The notes below the pieces were generated by a model, which was given only the letters and a program-made list of their open reading frames with translations, was not told the DNA's origin and ran no database searches. A DNA stretch of 64,000 nucleotides, from NCBI GenBank assembly GCA_028532985.1, contig JANCIK010000001.1, positions 930,001-994,000 of the forward strand, read 5' to 3'. Position numbers and translations under genes: made by a program. Within the stretch, counting starts at the first letter, position 1; every line of letters begins with the position of its first letter. Shown here piece by piece: positions 11,941 to 23,828 of the stretch. The stretch comes from Stropharia rugosoannulata (taxonomy: Eukaryota > Basidiomycota > Agaricomycetes > Agaricales > Strophariaceae).

Positions 11941-13640
11941 AGTGAGGTGATTTACTTACTTACTTACTTATGTATGAAGCAAGCAAGTAAGGCGAATGTC
12001 AGGGCTGAGGGCAGACTGCCAGTGCCAGTGCCAGCCCGAAGGAAGCAAGCAAATGCAAAAGCAAGCAAACAAGAAAGGAAGCAAGCAGGTCGAACGATGA
12101 GCAGAGACGCTATTATACGTATACGGCGCGAAGCGAGGAAATGGAACTGGAACTGGAAATGGAAATTGGAACTGGAAATTGGAACTGGAAATGGAAGTTT
12201 GGAACACAGCGCCTAGCAGCGCGAAAAGGCGCCGAACGATCGCGCCCCATTGGCATCAGCGCCTCGACCCGCCAACGCGACTCTCGACTCTCGACTCTCG
12301 AGGAGCGCACACCGCACACCGCACCGCACTTTACCCTACCCTACCGCACCGTATCGTCTGATATCTAAGCCTATCTGCGTCGGTTACATGCACATTGCAC
12401 ATCGTACCGCGGTACTTGGACTCGCGTTATCTTACGTGTTATCGGGGTGCATACATAACAGGAATTTTACTGTCGGAGTGCATTATTGCATCGACGCGTA
12501 TCGACGCGTATCTGTAACGTACATATGTATCTGGTCACCGGTCACCGGCGAGCGGATCAGGATCATCACAGCGTGATGGACGAGGAGTCGAGGACAAGGG
12601 TGCCGCCGGAGGCAAGCCGGGGGTACGTATGTATCTATGTATCTATGTATCTATCTAGCACTCAACAGCAGTCGACACACACCCAGTGCCCACGACCAAC
12701 GGACGACTATCATCAACCTAACACCTATTCGCGCTCCGGCGGCTTCATGCTTCATGTATACGCCCTGCGCTGTCCTGCCCAAAGGCCCTGTCCCTTTCCC
12801 GGTAAGATGGGTGGTACATCTAGCTACCTACCTACCTACCTACATATATAGACCGTTCCCTGCTCCTGTCGTCAGACATTCCTTCAAGTTCTCCTGCCAC
12901 TGTTACCGCCACCGGTGACCGGTGCGACTTCAGCTTCAGTATGTACACGGTCTACACTGCGGCCTCGGCCGGTCCGCTGCGCCTCGGGGTGCGTCGCCGG
13001 TCGGCCGAGCTGCCTGCCTGCCTGGCAGCTGCCAGCATCAGGGATTCGGAGGTTCTGCTTCTTCGCAGTACTTAATCCACGCCAGTGAACGCAGCCTGTA
13101 CAACATGTAGGTCTGAGCTGCGAACCTACGATCATGTGTGTGTGTATGGGCAGCCCACCCTACCAAACTGTATCCTGTGTATCTTTGGGCTCTGTGCAAG
13201 CCCTAGGGAGTGGGGACCGTTCCGCGACTCCGTTGCCAAGAGGCTCCATCCGACTGCGCACAGAAAATATTCTGGGTATGGGTATGGGTATGGGTATGGG
13301 TACGGTCGGCCGGAGGGTGTGGGTGCAAATCTCAAATCTCGAAGCAGGAGAGGAGCCAGCGGGCTGCGGAGCCTGGAGGATGTCTGAGTCTGCACCCTCC
13401 GAGAAGGGGCAGTTCGGCGCCACGACCTTGCCAGACGAACGAACGAACGAACAAACAAACGAGCCGCAGGCAGTAAGCTGTAAGTATACCTGCATAGAAA
13501 CTACGCACCGGCCAGCCCAGAACGCGAGTCCACATCTGTAGGAGAAATCAAATATGATGAACAGCAGTCTCTTTCCTGGCAATCCTTCCACGTTCCCTCT
13601 TTCCTTCCTTCCTTCCTTTGTTCCTGCCAACTCCGAGTTT
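11941..13640. repeat. Cluster of microsatellites and short tandem repeats
   Basis: At least eight distinct tracts lie within 1.7 kb: TTAC at 11952-11970, a GGAACT/GGAAAT array at about 12138-12196, GACTCTC at about 12281-12300, TACCC at about 12332-12346, TATCTATG at about 12622-12657, TACC at about 12824-12843, GGGTAT at about 13275-13302, GAAC/AAAC at about 13437-13461 and CTTC at about 13597-13618. No gene is supported. This is a simple-sequence hot spot in a gene desert. Confidence 0.8.
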
Positions 13641-16600
13641 GTTTCTGGCCAGGTTGGTCTTCCCACCTTGATCTTTTTCGCTACGCTCAGAGTACAGGAC
13701 CACTGACTGGCAGGCGATATATATATCCCACTTGCGTCGGGCTGCCCAAGGCCGGACTGGGGGCTTCGATACGGGCACGGCCGAGTCTGCACCGTCTATT
13801 CTCACTCCCAATTCCCCTGGGCCTGTCCTAACGCGTTCTTTTCCCTGGGCCAAATGCGTAGACAGTGGCCACCCGCAGGCCGCGAAGCGTCCGAACTTGC
13901 TCAGTCGCGAAGCCCCATCTCATCGCGGTTTACATGTTCTCGCGCTCGATACATCACACCTGTCCAGTACCAGCCCGGGCGGGCGTGGGCGTGGGTGTGC
14001 ACTTCCCTCATAATAGGCACCCGCACGGTGCTCCTGATGTGATGCCTCCCTTTTCCTTTTCCTAGCCCCATCGCCATGGCCCATTCCTGGCGATCCGATA
14101 AGTGCATATGCACGTATGCACGTATGTACTTAAGTATAAAAGTAACCGCCCGCCCTGGGCCTGGTCTAAGAATACGCTCCATCCTTGCGGGTTTTCCCAG
14201 TATCAGTTCCCTCGTGTAGCAATTCTGCAACGCTTGCAGTGGCTTCTCGTGCTTCTGTGTGCTGTGTTGCAACCTTGCGAGTTGTCTTGGATTTATTGTC
14301 TGCGCGGGACTTGCCTGCCGAGCGGGAGACGCGCGGAACGATCCCGCGAGGCCATGGCCAGCGCGGTGCGCGCTGCTCACGGATTTCTGACTGGTGATGA
14401 TGATATCTGATAGCCCCGGCTCTCTCTGCGTTGGTTATAGCCTATAGCTGCTGGCACCTCTTCTCATTCTCAGCCATCCTTATGTTTGTGTCGCTTTAGG
14501 TGACTGCACCAACCATACTTAGATGCGATACGGTCTATCAGCTGTTCGCGTGTACACATACGCACTCTATTTTCCACGACATCGCGCTTCTAGCCTGAGC
14601 TCGGACGCAATACAGCTCGGACGCACCCACTCACCCTCGCTTAATCCCGGTCGCGCTCCTCGAAGATCGACGGGGGCGTGAAAATTCGCACATACATAGT
14701 ACAGATACACCCAAAACCCAACACCAGCGCTTCTGCAGGGTCTATTTATACCTCCAGCTCGGACAACATGTGCGCTTTGCCCAAAAATACGCCGGAAACC
14801 AGAACACCGAATCAAAATGCTGCGCGAGCCTGTGCGACAGTGCGGTGGAGTGGGGTTGGCTGCCAGTGCTGCTTGGAATCTTTTTTGATATTGGAGAAGG
14901 AGAAGCTGGGGTGTGCTTATTGTAGGACCTGCGTGCGTGTCCCCCGAATCGTGGTATATGGGGCGACACCGCGGAGCCCCGCCGCGCACCGTCGTGGAGT
15001 CGAGGGGTTGGGGAAATAGAGGTTGGATTTGGGTTAAGTACAAAGTGGTGTTCTGATGAATTTTGTCTATACAGGGAATTCTACACGGGATCCTAATGAC
15101 CGCTGAACTCTCCCCCTCCCCACTTTCTTTTACACATTGAATTTGAAGTCGGTGGAAGAGATACGCACGCGCACAAATACCGTCGCAAGAGGCGCATAGT
15201 CCCGAAACGTGGAAACTTGGGTTATTATATGGTGTGCCGTCAAATGGCGAGGATAAAGCCTCTTATGGCACATGTCCCTCAAGCCATATCATCCCTTCCC
15301 ATGTCAACAAGTATTCTGCGATACTCTAATTTGATTTACGCAGTTTTGCGTCCATACATACATATCACCAAAACCAATTATAGCTTGTGTGATGAGATGA
15401 GCTACATGCTTGCCAAAGAACCAATACATATCTAGAGTAGAAGCATAGTAAATGTGAGAGTTCAACGTCAACAGTTATACTGGCTATACTTGATCATGAA
15501 GAGAAGGCTGCCAAGTGCGTTATTTTTGGACAGCAAAATGCTATCTACAACAACTATCTGATTTTCTCAATGGAAGTAGGTTTGTTTTTAATCGTACAAC
15601 ATACTTATCCTCTACTTATCTTTCATATCACATCATCATCAAAGTTGACCTGCACCAAATAGACATAGTACAGGCAATCAACAGCTTTACTGCAGGTGGT
15701 ATTACTTGATGATACCTAAACAGGGGCTCATTCGGATGGCTCATAGTCGCTTCCGTCACTGGTCCGAGCTCTCAGCAGTCAGAAGTATGTATCCTCGCGT
15801 ACGTACGTAGCATGATTTCATCAGTACATAATCATATCAACACCCAGATCGAAGCTTCTTGCACATACAGTAACATATTTACCCTGCCCATATCCGGCAT
15901 TTGGCCAAAAATTTCGATCATGATCAGGCCAGTCTCGAGGGCGCGTCACGTCGGAGGCTTTTGCGCAAGTTTATTACTATCTCGGCCATATCTCAGCCCA
16001 TCTCCGCCGAACTTGGCACTCGCCTGGATTTTTTTCTTCCTCGTCGTCCTTTTTAGTGTGTGTAGGGAGGTGTAGGGCTACAACGGAGCGCGGCGCGCGC
16101 GGTGGGTTTGTATAGTGTCGTGAAAGCCTCTCGCTGGCTGTGTCGTTTGTTCTTGCATGTACTATTTCCGAGGAAGTTTTCGTGCAAACGCGCACACGCT
16201 GTCATGTAATATAGGGTGCGTTCATCGTTATATGTGTTTATCCATAGCGATACCTGACGAACGTGTCTGCGCCCGAGCGTCGCAGCAAGAACGTACGAGG
16301 ACTGGCGTGGGCATAAGATAGAGAAGATAGCACGTATCAATTAAACCCATGTCGTTCTGACACAATACACGAGCATGAGCCTCCATGGGTCTATCCAAGA
16401 ACTCACGCATAAACATAGATGCGCACAGATGAAATCCTGTAGACTTCCTTTCAGCAGTTACATATCTGCAACTACTTGGCAGCTACTACGCGTCCGCGGA
16501 CGGCCGCTGTGCTATTTATAGTGCATAGCAGGCTTGTGTCGTACTCACGAACCCAACACGAACCGGTCCGGCTCCGAGCAAATGGTGCGCTTTGTACAGG

Positions 16601-18888
16601 CCAGGCCTGACAGCGAAGGACAAGGACACGACCCTCTATGGAGATGAGTCATTCTTTCACGCCATGAGTAATGGACGGGTTATTGTTAACCTTCTAACAG
16701 ACACACCTTGGCCATGGTTGGTTCTAGGCTTAGTAATCTTTAGTAACAGCTGCAGAGCCGCTGGCGAGCTGACGAAGACTCTAATAATGGATGAACGGAA
16801 CCCTCATACTATTCAATCGGTACAATTGGGACGAGCGTCTGCATTGACAGTGATGAAGCTTAAGTCCTAGTACCGCGCCTTCGGCGAAACTCGCAGTGTA
16901 ATTATAGACACTGAGACGCGGTCGCTGATATTCGGCGGCGCTCTGCCAGACTGCCACTGGGCATTTGCACAGCACCGCGAAGAATCTTCGGGTTTATTTC
17001 CTATTGTTGACCACCAGAGGACCGGTGACTGTTTGTAAGTGGACTACAACTATCAAGGACTCTCCACATAAACAGGTAACGCTGTACAATAGCCACAGCT
17101 CTCCGTGAGCGTAAGGTTTGCGCTCCGGCTCCATTCCTGGAAGCACCTCTGCATATGATGATAAATGGACCTGTCGCGCAAGTGTCGCCGGATGCCTGGC
17201 GGTGAATCGTAATCATGAATCATGACGCTGTGTAAGGTATGGTCAATGCCGTCTTTACAGAGGACGCTTGAGGAAGATACCGGGTCCATTGGGTTATTAT
17301 GTCAGATTGATCGAGTTGAGCCTGGTTCGTGATTTTTTTCGCGGTTCGGTATCTGAGACTTCTGCGCTGGCACTCATGGACGACGACAGCAGTTTACCCA
17401 TCTGATAAAGAATAAAGAAACATATCGTCTCCGTTTACTCCTTTTTGTTAGATAAGTATGTATTTTTGTAAATGGGTGCACAGTGTATACTAACAACAGC
17501 ACTAGTACTTCCAGCGAAATTTATTTACGTCATTGACATACATAGTCATGTTATGTGAGTGTGCGAGCAAAGTGCGGTACATGTACACCCAAGTGAACAT
17601 CCGATAGCTCCATGTAGCTCTGCAACCTGTTGGCAGATCCGTTTATCGCGTCAACCTGAGCATGTATTTTAATTATCGGTGCGCTGTTTTTGGCTGCTGC
17701 TTACCCTTTTGGCAAGCCGGTAGTGTGCTGCATTTTGAGATAAGACATTTGACTGATATCGAACTGGAACTTTCCAGCGGTATTTGTCGTGAATCGGCTT
17801 GTTCGAACCGGTCTGGCGCAAGGCGCGTACCTAGTACGTATGTACTCCTACCCGATCCCGGTTGCTGTAGTCCTCGAGACTTGACTGTCAAGGGCACACA
17901 GGGACGCTTCGGCGCTATTGTCATGATCAGAACACTCAATGGCCCAGTATACGGTAAATTTGTACGTATACTTACTTCTACAATGAGAGTCTACAGATAA
18001 ATCTATACCTAATCTCCTTGATGCAACTCTTTCCAGACCTTATCTCTATCTCTCCTATGTAATTCCGGAATCCGAGGGCTGATTCTGATGATTTGTACAT
18101 GCATTACCGTCGAACCGACTCCTACCGACTCGGATAAAATAACGGGCAGATAAAGCGCAGCTTCCAATATTAAAGAACCTTCCATCCTGAGCTGTGCTAC
18201 ATTTTGGGGAGCCCCAGTGAGAAATGCATCTCCCGGGTAGTCCCTCTTTATGATATCCATGAGGTATTAAGTAATAGTAGGAGGCTATTCTCAATTACAG
18301 GGTGTTGACGACCGTTCTGTACAATAGATGGAATCAGACTACGTATTCAAGAATGAAAGTAAATATAGAGCTTGGGCGTATATGGAACCTTGATAGAACC
18401 AGAACAATTGATGTGTAGCAAGTCCTTCACTCTGATGAGCTCACTTCGGAAAAACCTCTGAACATACTATGATTAAACGGCTTGTGACGTATGGAGTGGA
18501 TGGAGAGCAGTTCAAATCTGTGAGAACAATAATAAGAGAGCACCAAGGTTTGACTTGTGAAGAACATGTTGCAAATGCTCTAGAGTTGTGAAAGATCTAC
18601 TATTGGATTTCGACAAGATTTCGATGACATAAGTTGCAGTCCACCTTTTTTGTCATTCGGCCCGAGGTAGCCGCAGTGGCTGTGCTAAGTGTTGTAGTAT
18701 ACAAGCAGGCCGTGAGAATGTGTCCTTCTTTCTCAAAATTCTACTAACAGATTTCCAAAATATTTCGTCTCCTTGGACTCTTGTTCATTCTGAAAGGAGC
18801 AGAAGCATACTACAAAACAAGCTACCAATTAGCTTGCGACATGGATTGTAGAAAGGCTGAGCGTATCATGTACCCAATTTATATACCT
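13641..18888. other. Gene-poor region
   Basis: About 5 kb without a supportable gene. The first part (to about 15.0 kb) is still GC-rich; the rest is near 45-50 percent GC by eye. Frames up to about 160 residues exist but show no domain, no plausible intron pattern and no paralogue in the window. I saw no tRNA-like B box in good context and no clear transposon ends. Confidence 0.4.
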
Positions 18889-20609
18889 TTAGGGCACGAA
18901 ACCTGTGAGGTCAAAGTAGCCGCGGTCCTGACCTTCCCTCACCCAACCAAGTGCAGAAAGGGTGAGACCTGCAGTCCTGATAAACAGCGTGCCATCAATA
19001 TACTCTGCTCCTTTAAGCTCTGTGTCCTTGAATGTATCAGCCGGGGTAAGGCCAAAGTGTAGAGCGTACACGCTTAGCGCGCGCTGGAGTTTGCAGAGGT
19101 GATCGTCGGGATGTACAAGTGTGGACTGTATAACGGAGATCCAGTTGTTCGGGGTCACCGACTCTGGTGAGGAAGGGGGAGGGTTCGCTGCAGAAGGCAG
19201 AACTGACTTGGACCAGGCTGGTGCAGTAGGATAAAGTGTATCAGGGTTTGTGAAGAAGGAGGCCAGGTCAAGTGTGCGACGGCCACGCGCAATATGCCAT
19301 GAAAGGGAAGCGGAAAGATAGCTGCGCAAGAGAACGACCTGAGAAGGCCGAGAGAGTCTTGTATACAAGCTCGGGAGGAAGATAGAAGAGGTAACAAGGT
19401 GCATCCTGAAGCTATGGTGAGAAACGGCTACTCTGAGGTAGTAAGCGAGAGCTTACAAGAAGAAATCGGCTTTGAACTGATCCTTCGTCGCAGTTCCCCC
19501 GACACCATATATTACAGTATTTAGCCACAGTAACTCGTGGACCTTTCTGTCCAGATCCCCATCAAGAGTCCATTGATCGACGTACTTCGCAACCTTTTCA
19601 CCGCAATATTCCATGACAGCTTTCCAGTAACCTTTACTAGGCGGTGGCTTGCAGTCGCTCAGTTCAGGGTCTGCAATAACGCGTGCAAGGACAGTGAAAG
19701 CGTGTACGTCCTCCTTTGGTTTGCTGTCCGCAATGCTAACCGACTTCTCTAATTGAGAATTGGAAAAATCGTCAGGAGCATTGAACCATCTGGCTGGGAC
19801 TGACGGTGCAGAATGCTTTCCGTGTGTTAAGATTTGTGCAAGGCCTTTCGAAAAGGAATTTGGGTGATTATCTTTTTACTTCATCATGCGAATAGTGCCT
19901 TACCTTCAGCAAGGATACCAGGCATCCCAAATTCAGCCCCGAGACCGATATGGATCATGCCATGAAGCAACTCGTCTAAGAACCTGCTGACCATTTCTGG
20001 CTGATTATCTGCGCACTCGATGAAATTCGCGCTCGGGCTGAAGATATACTCTTCTAGCACAGTAGAGAATGATTTTGTTTCCAGTTCATTCTTGAAGAAG
20101 CGCAGGTATGACGTATAGTAACTGCCAGAGTATCAACGAGATGTCAGTAGATGATCGAGACTCATAATTAAGACTCAGTAGGAATAATGCCCACCTCATA
20201 TCTCCAAGATGATCTTTCCAAGTGGCGGCAATGATCGGTGAGGGGGATTCAAACGCAGGCTTGAGGTGGGTAGAATGGTCTGCATAAGACGCCCTCAGTA
20301 TAGCAGAATTCGCTCCTAAAGACCATAAAGACAAAAGAGAGTGCGCTGCATGGCTAGTGAATTTTGAAATAATTATCAGAAAGCGATGGCTGATCGTTGC
20401 GTTCCACGTACTTACTTGTGATGGTTATCAAGAATCTCATCGCTCCAGTACCCATGCCACCGTTTATGGTTATCTGTAAGTATCTCCTGCAGAGCGTTGG
20501 TGGACGATAATGATACTCCAGGATGAGCTCGCGGTATAACCAGGTCAGTGCTGACAGCGCTATGGCGCCCGGGAATGGGGAAGAGAGTGTGATCGATATA
20601 TGCGGACAT
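18889..20609 (-). CDS. Questin oxidase-like protein (DUF4243 family)
   Basis: Five exons: complement 20416-20609, 20195-20353, 19904-20121, 19457-19844, 18889-19411; 493 residues, all junctions GT-AG and phase-consistent. Family marks are an N-terminal His-rich pair (DNHKRWHGYW, DNHHNHAAHSLLSLWSLGA), WKDHLGD, YYTSYLRFF, then LLHGMIHIGLGAEFGMPG, and MHLVTSSIFLPS and SWHIARGRRTLDL near the C-terminus. The named family member, questin oxidase, performs a Baeyer-Villiger-type ring cleavage in anthraquinone metabolism; many basidiomycete homologues are uncharacterised. No polyketide synthase or other pathway gene is near, so the substrate is unknown. The 5' boundary is the first in-frame ATG. Confidence 0.85.
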
Positions 20610-21861
20610 TGGCAGGGACGGCAAAGTTTCTCTGTTCGTGAGGTGGCCTTCGGAGCTGTGGAGAGCTGCAGTTTGGAGGGTTTATATATCCCATGCTCTC
20701 TGACCCGGCCTCAGCTTCTGGCCGACAATGACCAAGCATGTCCGAACTGCGTATAACTGCATACAATACGCGACTTCAGTTCATGGTCGGACGCAACTGA
20801 TGCGAGCTGCAAAACAAAAGGAAATTACGTATGTTCAGGGATGCTTCAACTTTCAGACCTCCGGAGAAAAAGCAGAGTTGTTTTGGTCATTCTTTGAGAA
20901 TTCAGACTTTCATGATTACCACTCAAGCTCAGCGCTCAAGCTCAAGCCCTGGTCAATCACAGGGTCTAAATAAGCCTGCCCTAAGTATGCGATAAAAATA
21001 TGGTCAGACGCAAATCTGTTCATAGTACTTTGGATGCACTTTTCATGAAACCAGTAGTTGATATGTATATAATCAAGAAGATAATAATAATAACTAGGCA
21101 AGTAGCCGCCACCCGAAAACCTGAAACGAGTCTCAAAATGCTGTCACAGTGAAATGGGGAGTGTCTGAATCAGGCTCGTGCATAAGCTCTGAGCGCTGAG
21201 CTGACGACTCTGGCGCGTTCAATATACGCGAGATCGATAGCATGTACTGACCTTAGCAAGTTATCACCTGGCTTGACTTTATTGCCTATAAGAAAGGTCT
21301 GTGCGAAATTTACAACTCTTTTCTGCCCACGAATATTTCTATTAACAGATCGTAGCAAACTCTTCGATCCCAGTTCACTCACCTCCGCGCTCAACGCATC
21401 AGACATCCGGCCGATGAACCACAAAGCTTCTCCACAGTTAGGTGCTTACCGCGCGCACTCGTGTATCGCCCAAGTATCGCCACGAGGAGATGCCACGATA
21501 ATACACAGTTCAACCCGTATGCTGTTGCGAACGACAGTTACAAACCGATTCTGATAGTCCATGGCTAAAAATAATGCTGAGAATGATCTATAGAAACTAT
21601 AGGCATATGGAACGCGCAGCAAAAGGTAAAATAAAAAAGAGAGCTTCATAATTATCAGTTCATAGATGTGTACATTAGTATTTGGGTGACCGAGGAGATA
21701 TATGATGATCAGCAAGAAGTACAAGTGAGTGCAAGAAAGCTAAGGAAAAGGACAGCAGACAAAAGGCACGGGAAGAGAACACAAACCAATACAAAAAAAA
21801 TAGTAATGAGCATATAATGAGGGCTGGGAGTGGTGCATGAACGAGATCCTCTGGAATCGAG
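20610..21861. other. Intergenic region
   Basis: Holds the promoter of the questin-oxidase-like gene and the 3' flank of the PARG-like gene. The 5' side is AT-rich with ATAATAATAATAA near 21082. No gene supported. Confidence 0.4.
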
Positions 21862-23286
21862 TCATTCTTGTACTGATTCAGGAGAGTTGAACCCAATTGC
21901 AAACTTGCGCCGCGTTTCCTGGTCTGGGATCGCAAACACCACATGGTCAAACGACCGACTAAAAGGAGCGTTGGGCGCATATAGCAATTCACCCCAGATT
22001 TTTGCCATAGCTTGCACATCGTTCTTGAACACACCCGTACCAAAGCTGCCAAGCACGAGCTGGCGCGCCCCCTTTCTCTCGAAGAGCGTCAGAATGCGGG
22101 CCATGCGCTCGCCCATCGTCTCACATATCCACCGCTCAACGTCCTCGGGACGGTGATGGTTATGCGTTTTCCGCACTTCCCCCGCGTTCACTGCCGCACA
22201 GGTCAAGACGTCCACTTTGATTTGGGATCGCAACCATTCACCGTCATCCATCCGGAGAAGGTGTATTGCGGGCGAGTATATCATGGCATGCGTGTAGAAT
22301 CCGCCCTTCTTATCACGCGCGTGGACGCTGTAGAACGGCCGCGCAGCGCGGGTGACCAGGGAGACGTACAGAGTAGAGGATCTAGCAATGGATTCCTCCT
22401 GTGCCTGGGCGCCTGACAAAAAACCGCCGCCGGGGCTAGTAGCAGAAGCGAAATTGAGCACGCCGATCCTCTTGTGTTTGTTTCGCTCACTGAAATCTCG
22501 TGCAGCCTGTAACGTCGTAAACGGAAGAATGTTGATCTCCACCTGGGCCCCGTTGTTACGTCTCACACGCGACTGCCATGCAGCGAGCTGCGGAGCGTCT
22601 TCATCGAATAGAACAGTGTTCTTCTGGGTGCTGCTAACATCCGATATGCCGCTATTTATGGCCGCTATAGTCGAGTCCGCGATTGATTTCAAGAAAGCAC
22701 GACTCTCTGGATCGCCATGCGGCGCCGCCCTGTGCACTTGCCGCCCTCTAGACTCGTTGGAGTCTCCAGAACCGCTGGTTCCTCTAGATCCGTTAGAGCC
22801 TGTTCTTTCCGCTGACTGTCCGCGCCTTGCACGACTGTGCTCTCGATATTTCTCCCTTTCCATTGAGTGCAAGCGGGGAGGGAGGGCCTGCTCAACTCGC
22901 CCAGTGCGTTCCACTGATGCCTGCCTCGAGCGACTTGGATGACGGTTACCAGTTCGCTCCACGGGCTCTGTGTGGCTGGTCTGCGACTGAATCGTTGAAA
23001 TAGGTGTCTGGAACGAATTTCGACGAGGTCGTGGCGGAGGATCATACCGGGGGCTTGTAGGTGATGGAAGGACAGGGTGAGGAGCCACGCTCGGCCGTTC
23101 AGAAGATCTACCCCTTGAACTCTGTAGCGATTGTGGTGCTCCAATCCCGCTGGGTGGCAGGAGCGATGGGTTCGGCCAATCTACATGCAAGCTTCTATCA
23201 GGGAACCGAGTCGACATACGCACTTGAATCGGCATATTAGCATCACCCTTCGTCTTCCAAAACAAATAGGTATGTAAATGTGGCAT
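21862..23286 (-). CDS. Microbial-type PARG-like macrodomain protein, copy A
   Basis: A single-exon frame of 474 residues. Residues 1-200 are Ser/Arg/Pro-rich and probably disordered. The C-terminal half carries the microbial-type poly(ADP-ribose) glycohydrolase fold (TIGR02452 / DUF2263 type): IGVLNFASATSPGGGF with the Gly triplet at 286-288, AQEES at 295-299 (the GGG-x-QEE signature with catalytic Glu), YTHAMIYSP, VLTCAAVNAGE and LVLGSFGTGVFKN. Such enzymes hydrolyse ADP-ribose polymers; activity here is inferred. It lies head-to-head with a paralogue at 23829 and has a dead partial copy at 1435-2146. The start could also be the Met at residue 18 or 24. Confidence 0.85.
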   Translation of the reverse strand: MPHLHTYLFWKTKGDANMPIQVRMSTRFPDRSLHVDWPNPSLLPPSGIGAPQSLQSSRGRSSERPSVAPHPVLPSPTSPRYDPPPRPRRNSFQTPISTIQSQTSHTEPVERTGNRHPSRSRQASVERTGRVEQALPPRLHSMEREKYREHSRARRGQSAERTGSNGSRGTSGSGDSNESRGRQVHRAAPHGDPESRAFLKSIADSTIAAINSGISDVSSTQKNTVLFDEDAPQLAAWQSRVRRNNGAQVEINILPFTTLQAARDFSERNKHKRIGVLNFASATSPGGGFLSGAQAQEESIARSSTLYVSLVTRAARPFYSVHARDKKGGFYTHAMIYSPAIHLLRMDDGEWLRSQIKVDVLTCAAVNAGEVRKTHNHHRPEDVERWICETMGERMARILTLFERKGARQLVLGSFGTGVFKNDVQAMAKIWGELLYAPNAPFSRSFDHVVFAIPDQETRRKFAIGFNSPESVQE

Positions 23287-23828
23287 AGTGCGAGGTCATT
23301 CAAGTCAAAGATTTACTTTAGTCATCGCCTACTTCCTGCGTGAGGGGTGATAGAAGTTCAAATTCAAAGTGACCTTGAATGACCATCCTGACCTGTTGCA
23401 TAGTTCACGGCCCGCCACCTAATTGAATGTCCGCTCGAAAAGAATGCACTATTCATAATTAGAGAAAGATAACTACTTTACAAGGTCCTCTATAGCTCAG
23501 AACATGGTATAATACTTTTATATAAGCCCGGGGCTACATATCCCTGATTGTGAAGATTCAGTACTGTTTTGCGGCAACCTTGCAGATTCGGCAGTGTCGG
23601 CATGAGGCTAGCGCGGGCGCTAATCTGCACTCACGGGCCGTTTGACGAACCGTTTATCGGCCACAACTTTCCCCATGCGGATCGCACACGGATCGTAACA
23701 ATCATTTAAGCACATCTTGACTCCTTATATTGACTCCTCTTAGGCAGCTCTGACTGCTACGAGGGTCTGACTCATTAGCATCTCTCGCTGGTATAAAGTC
23801 GTAGGTTGTGAGGGAGATTCAGTGCATA
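23287..23828. promoter_or_regulatory. Shared divergent promoter of the two PARG-like genes
   Basis: About 540 bp separates the two start codons. On the minus side a TATATAAAAG box is at about 23515-23524; on the plus side GTATAAAG is at about 23791-23798, roughly 30-40 bp before the ATG of copy B. The half nearest copy A is conserved in the dead copy at 1435-1830. Confidence 0.55.

Noticed and set aside
11382..11945. 187-codon plus-strand frame in the gene desert
   Set aside because: Composition follows local short repeats (CGCTGGAATCC copies), no domain.
12332..12350. CCCTA-like run resembling a telomere repeat
   Set aside because: Unit is TACCC, only about three copies, not the TTAGGG telomeric unit.
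17795..17835. TTCGAACC motif resembling a tRNA B box
   Set aside because: No matching A box or cloverleaf around it.
22352..22942. Plus-strand open frame of 196 codons inside PARG-like copy A
   Set aside because: Antisense shadow of a conserved coding region.
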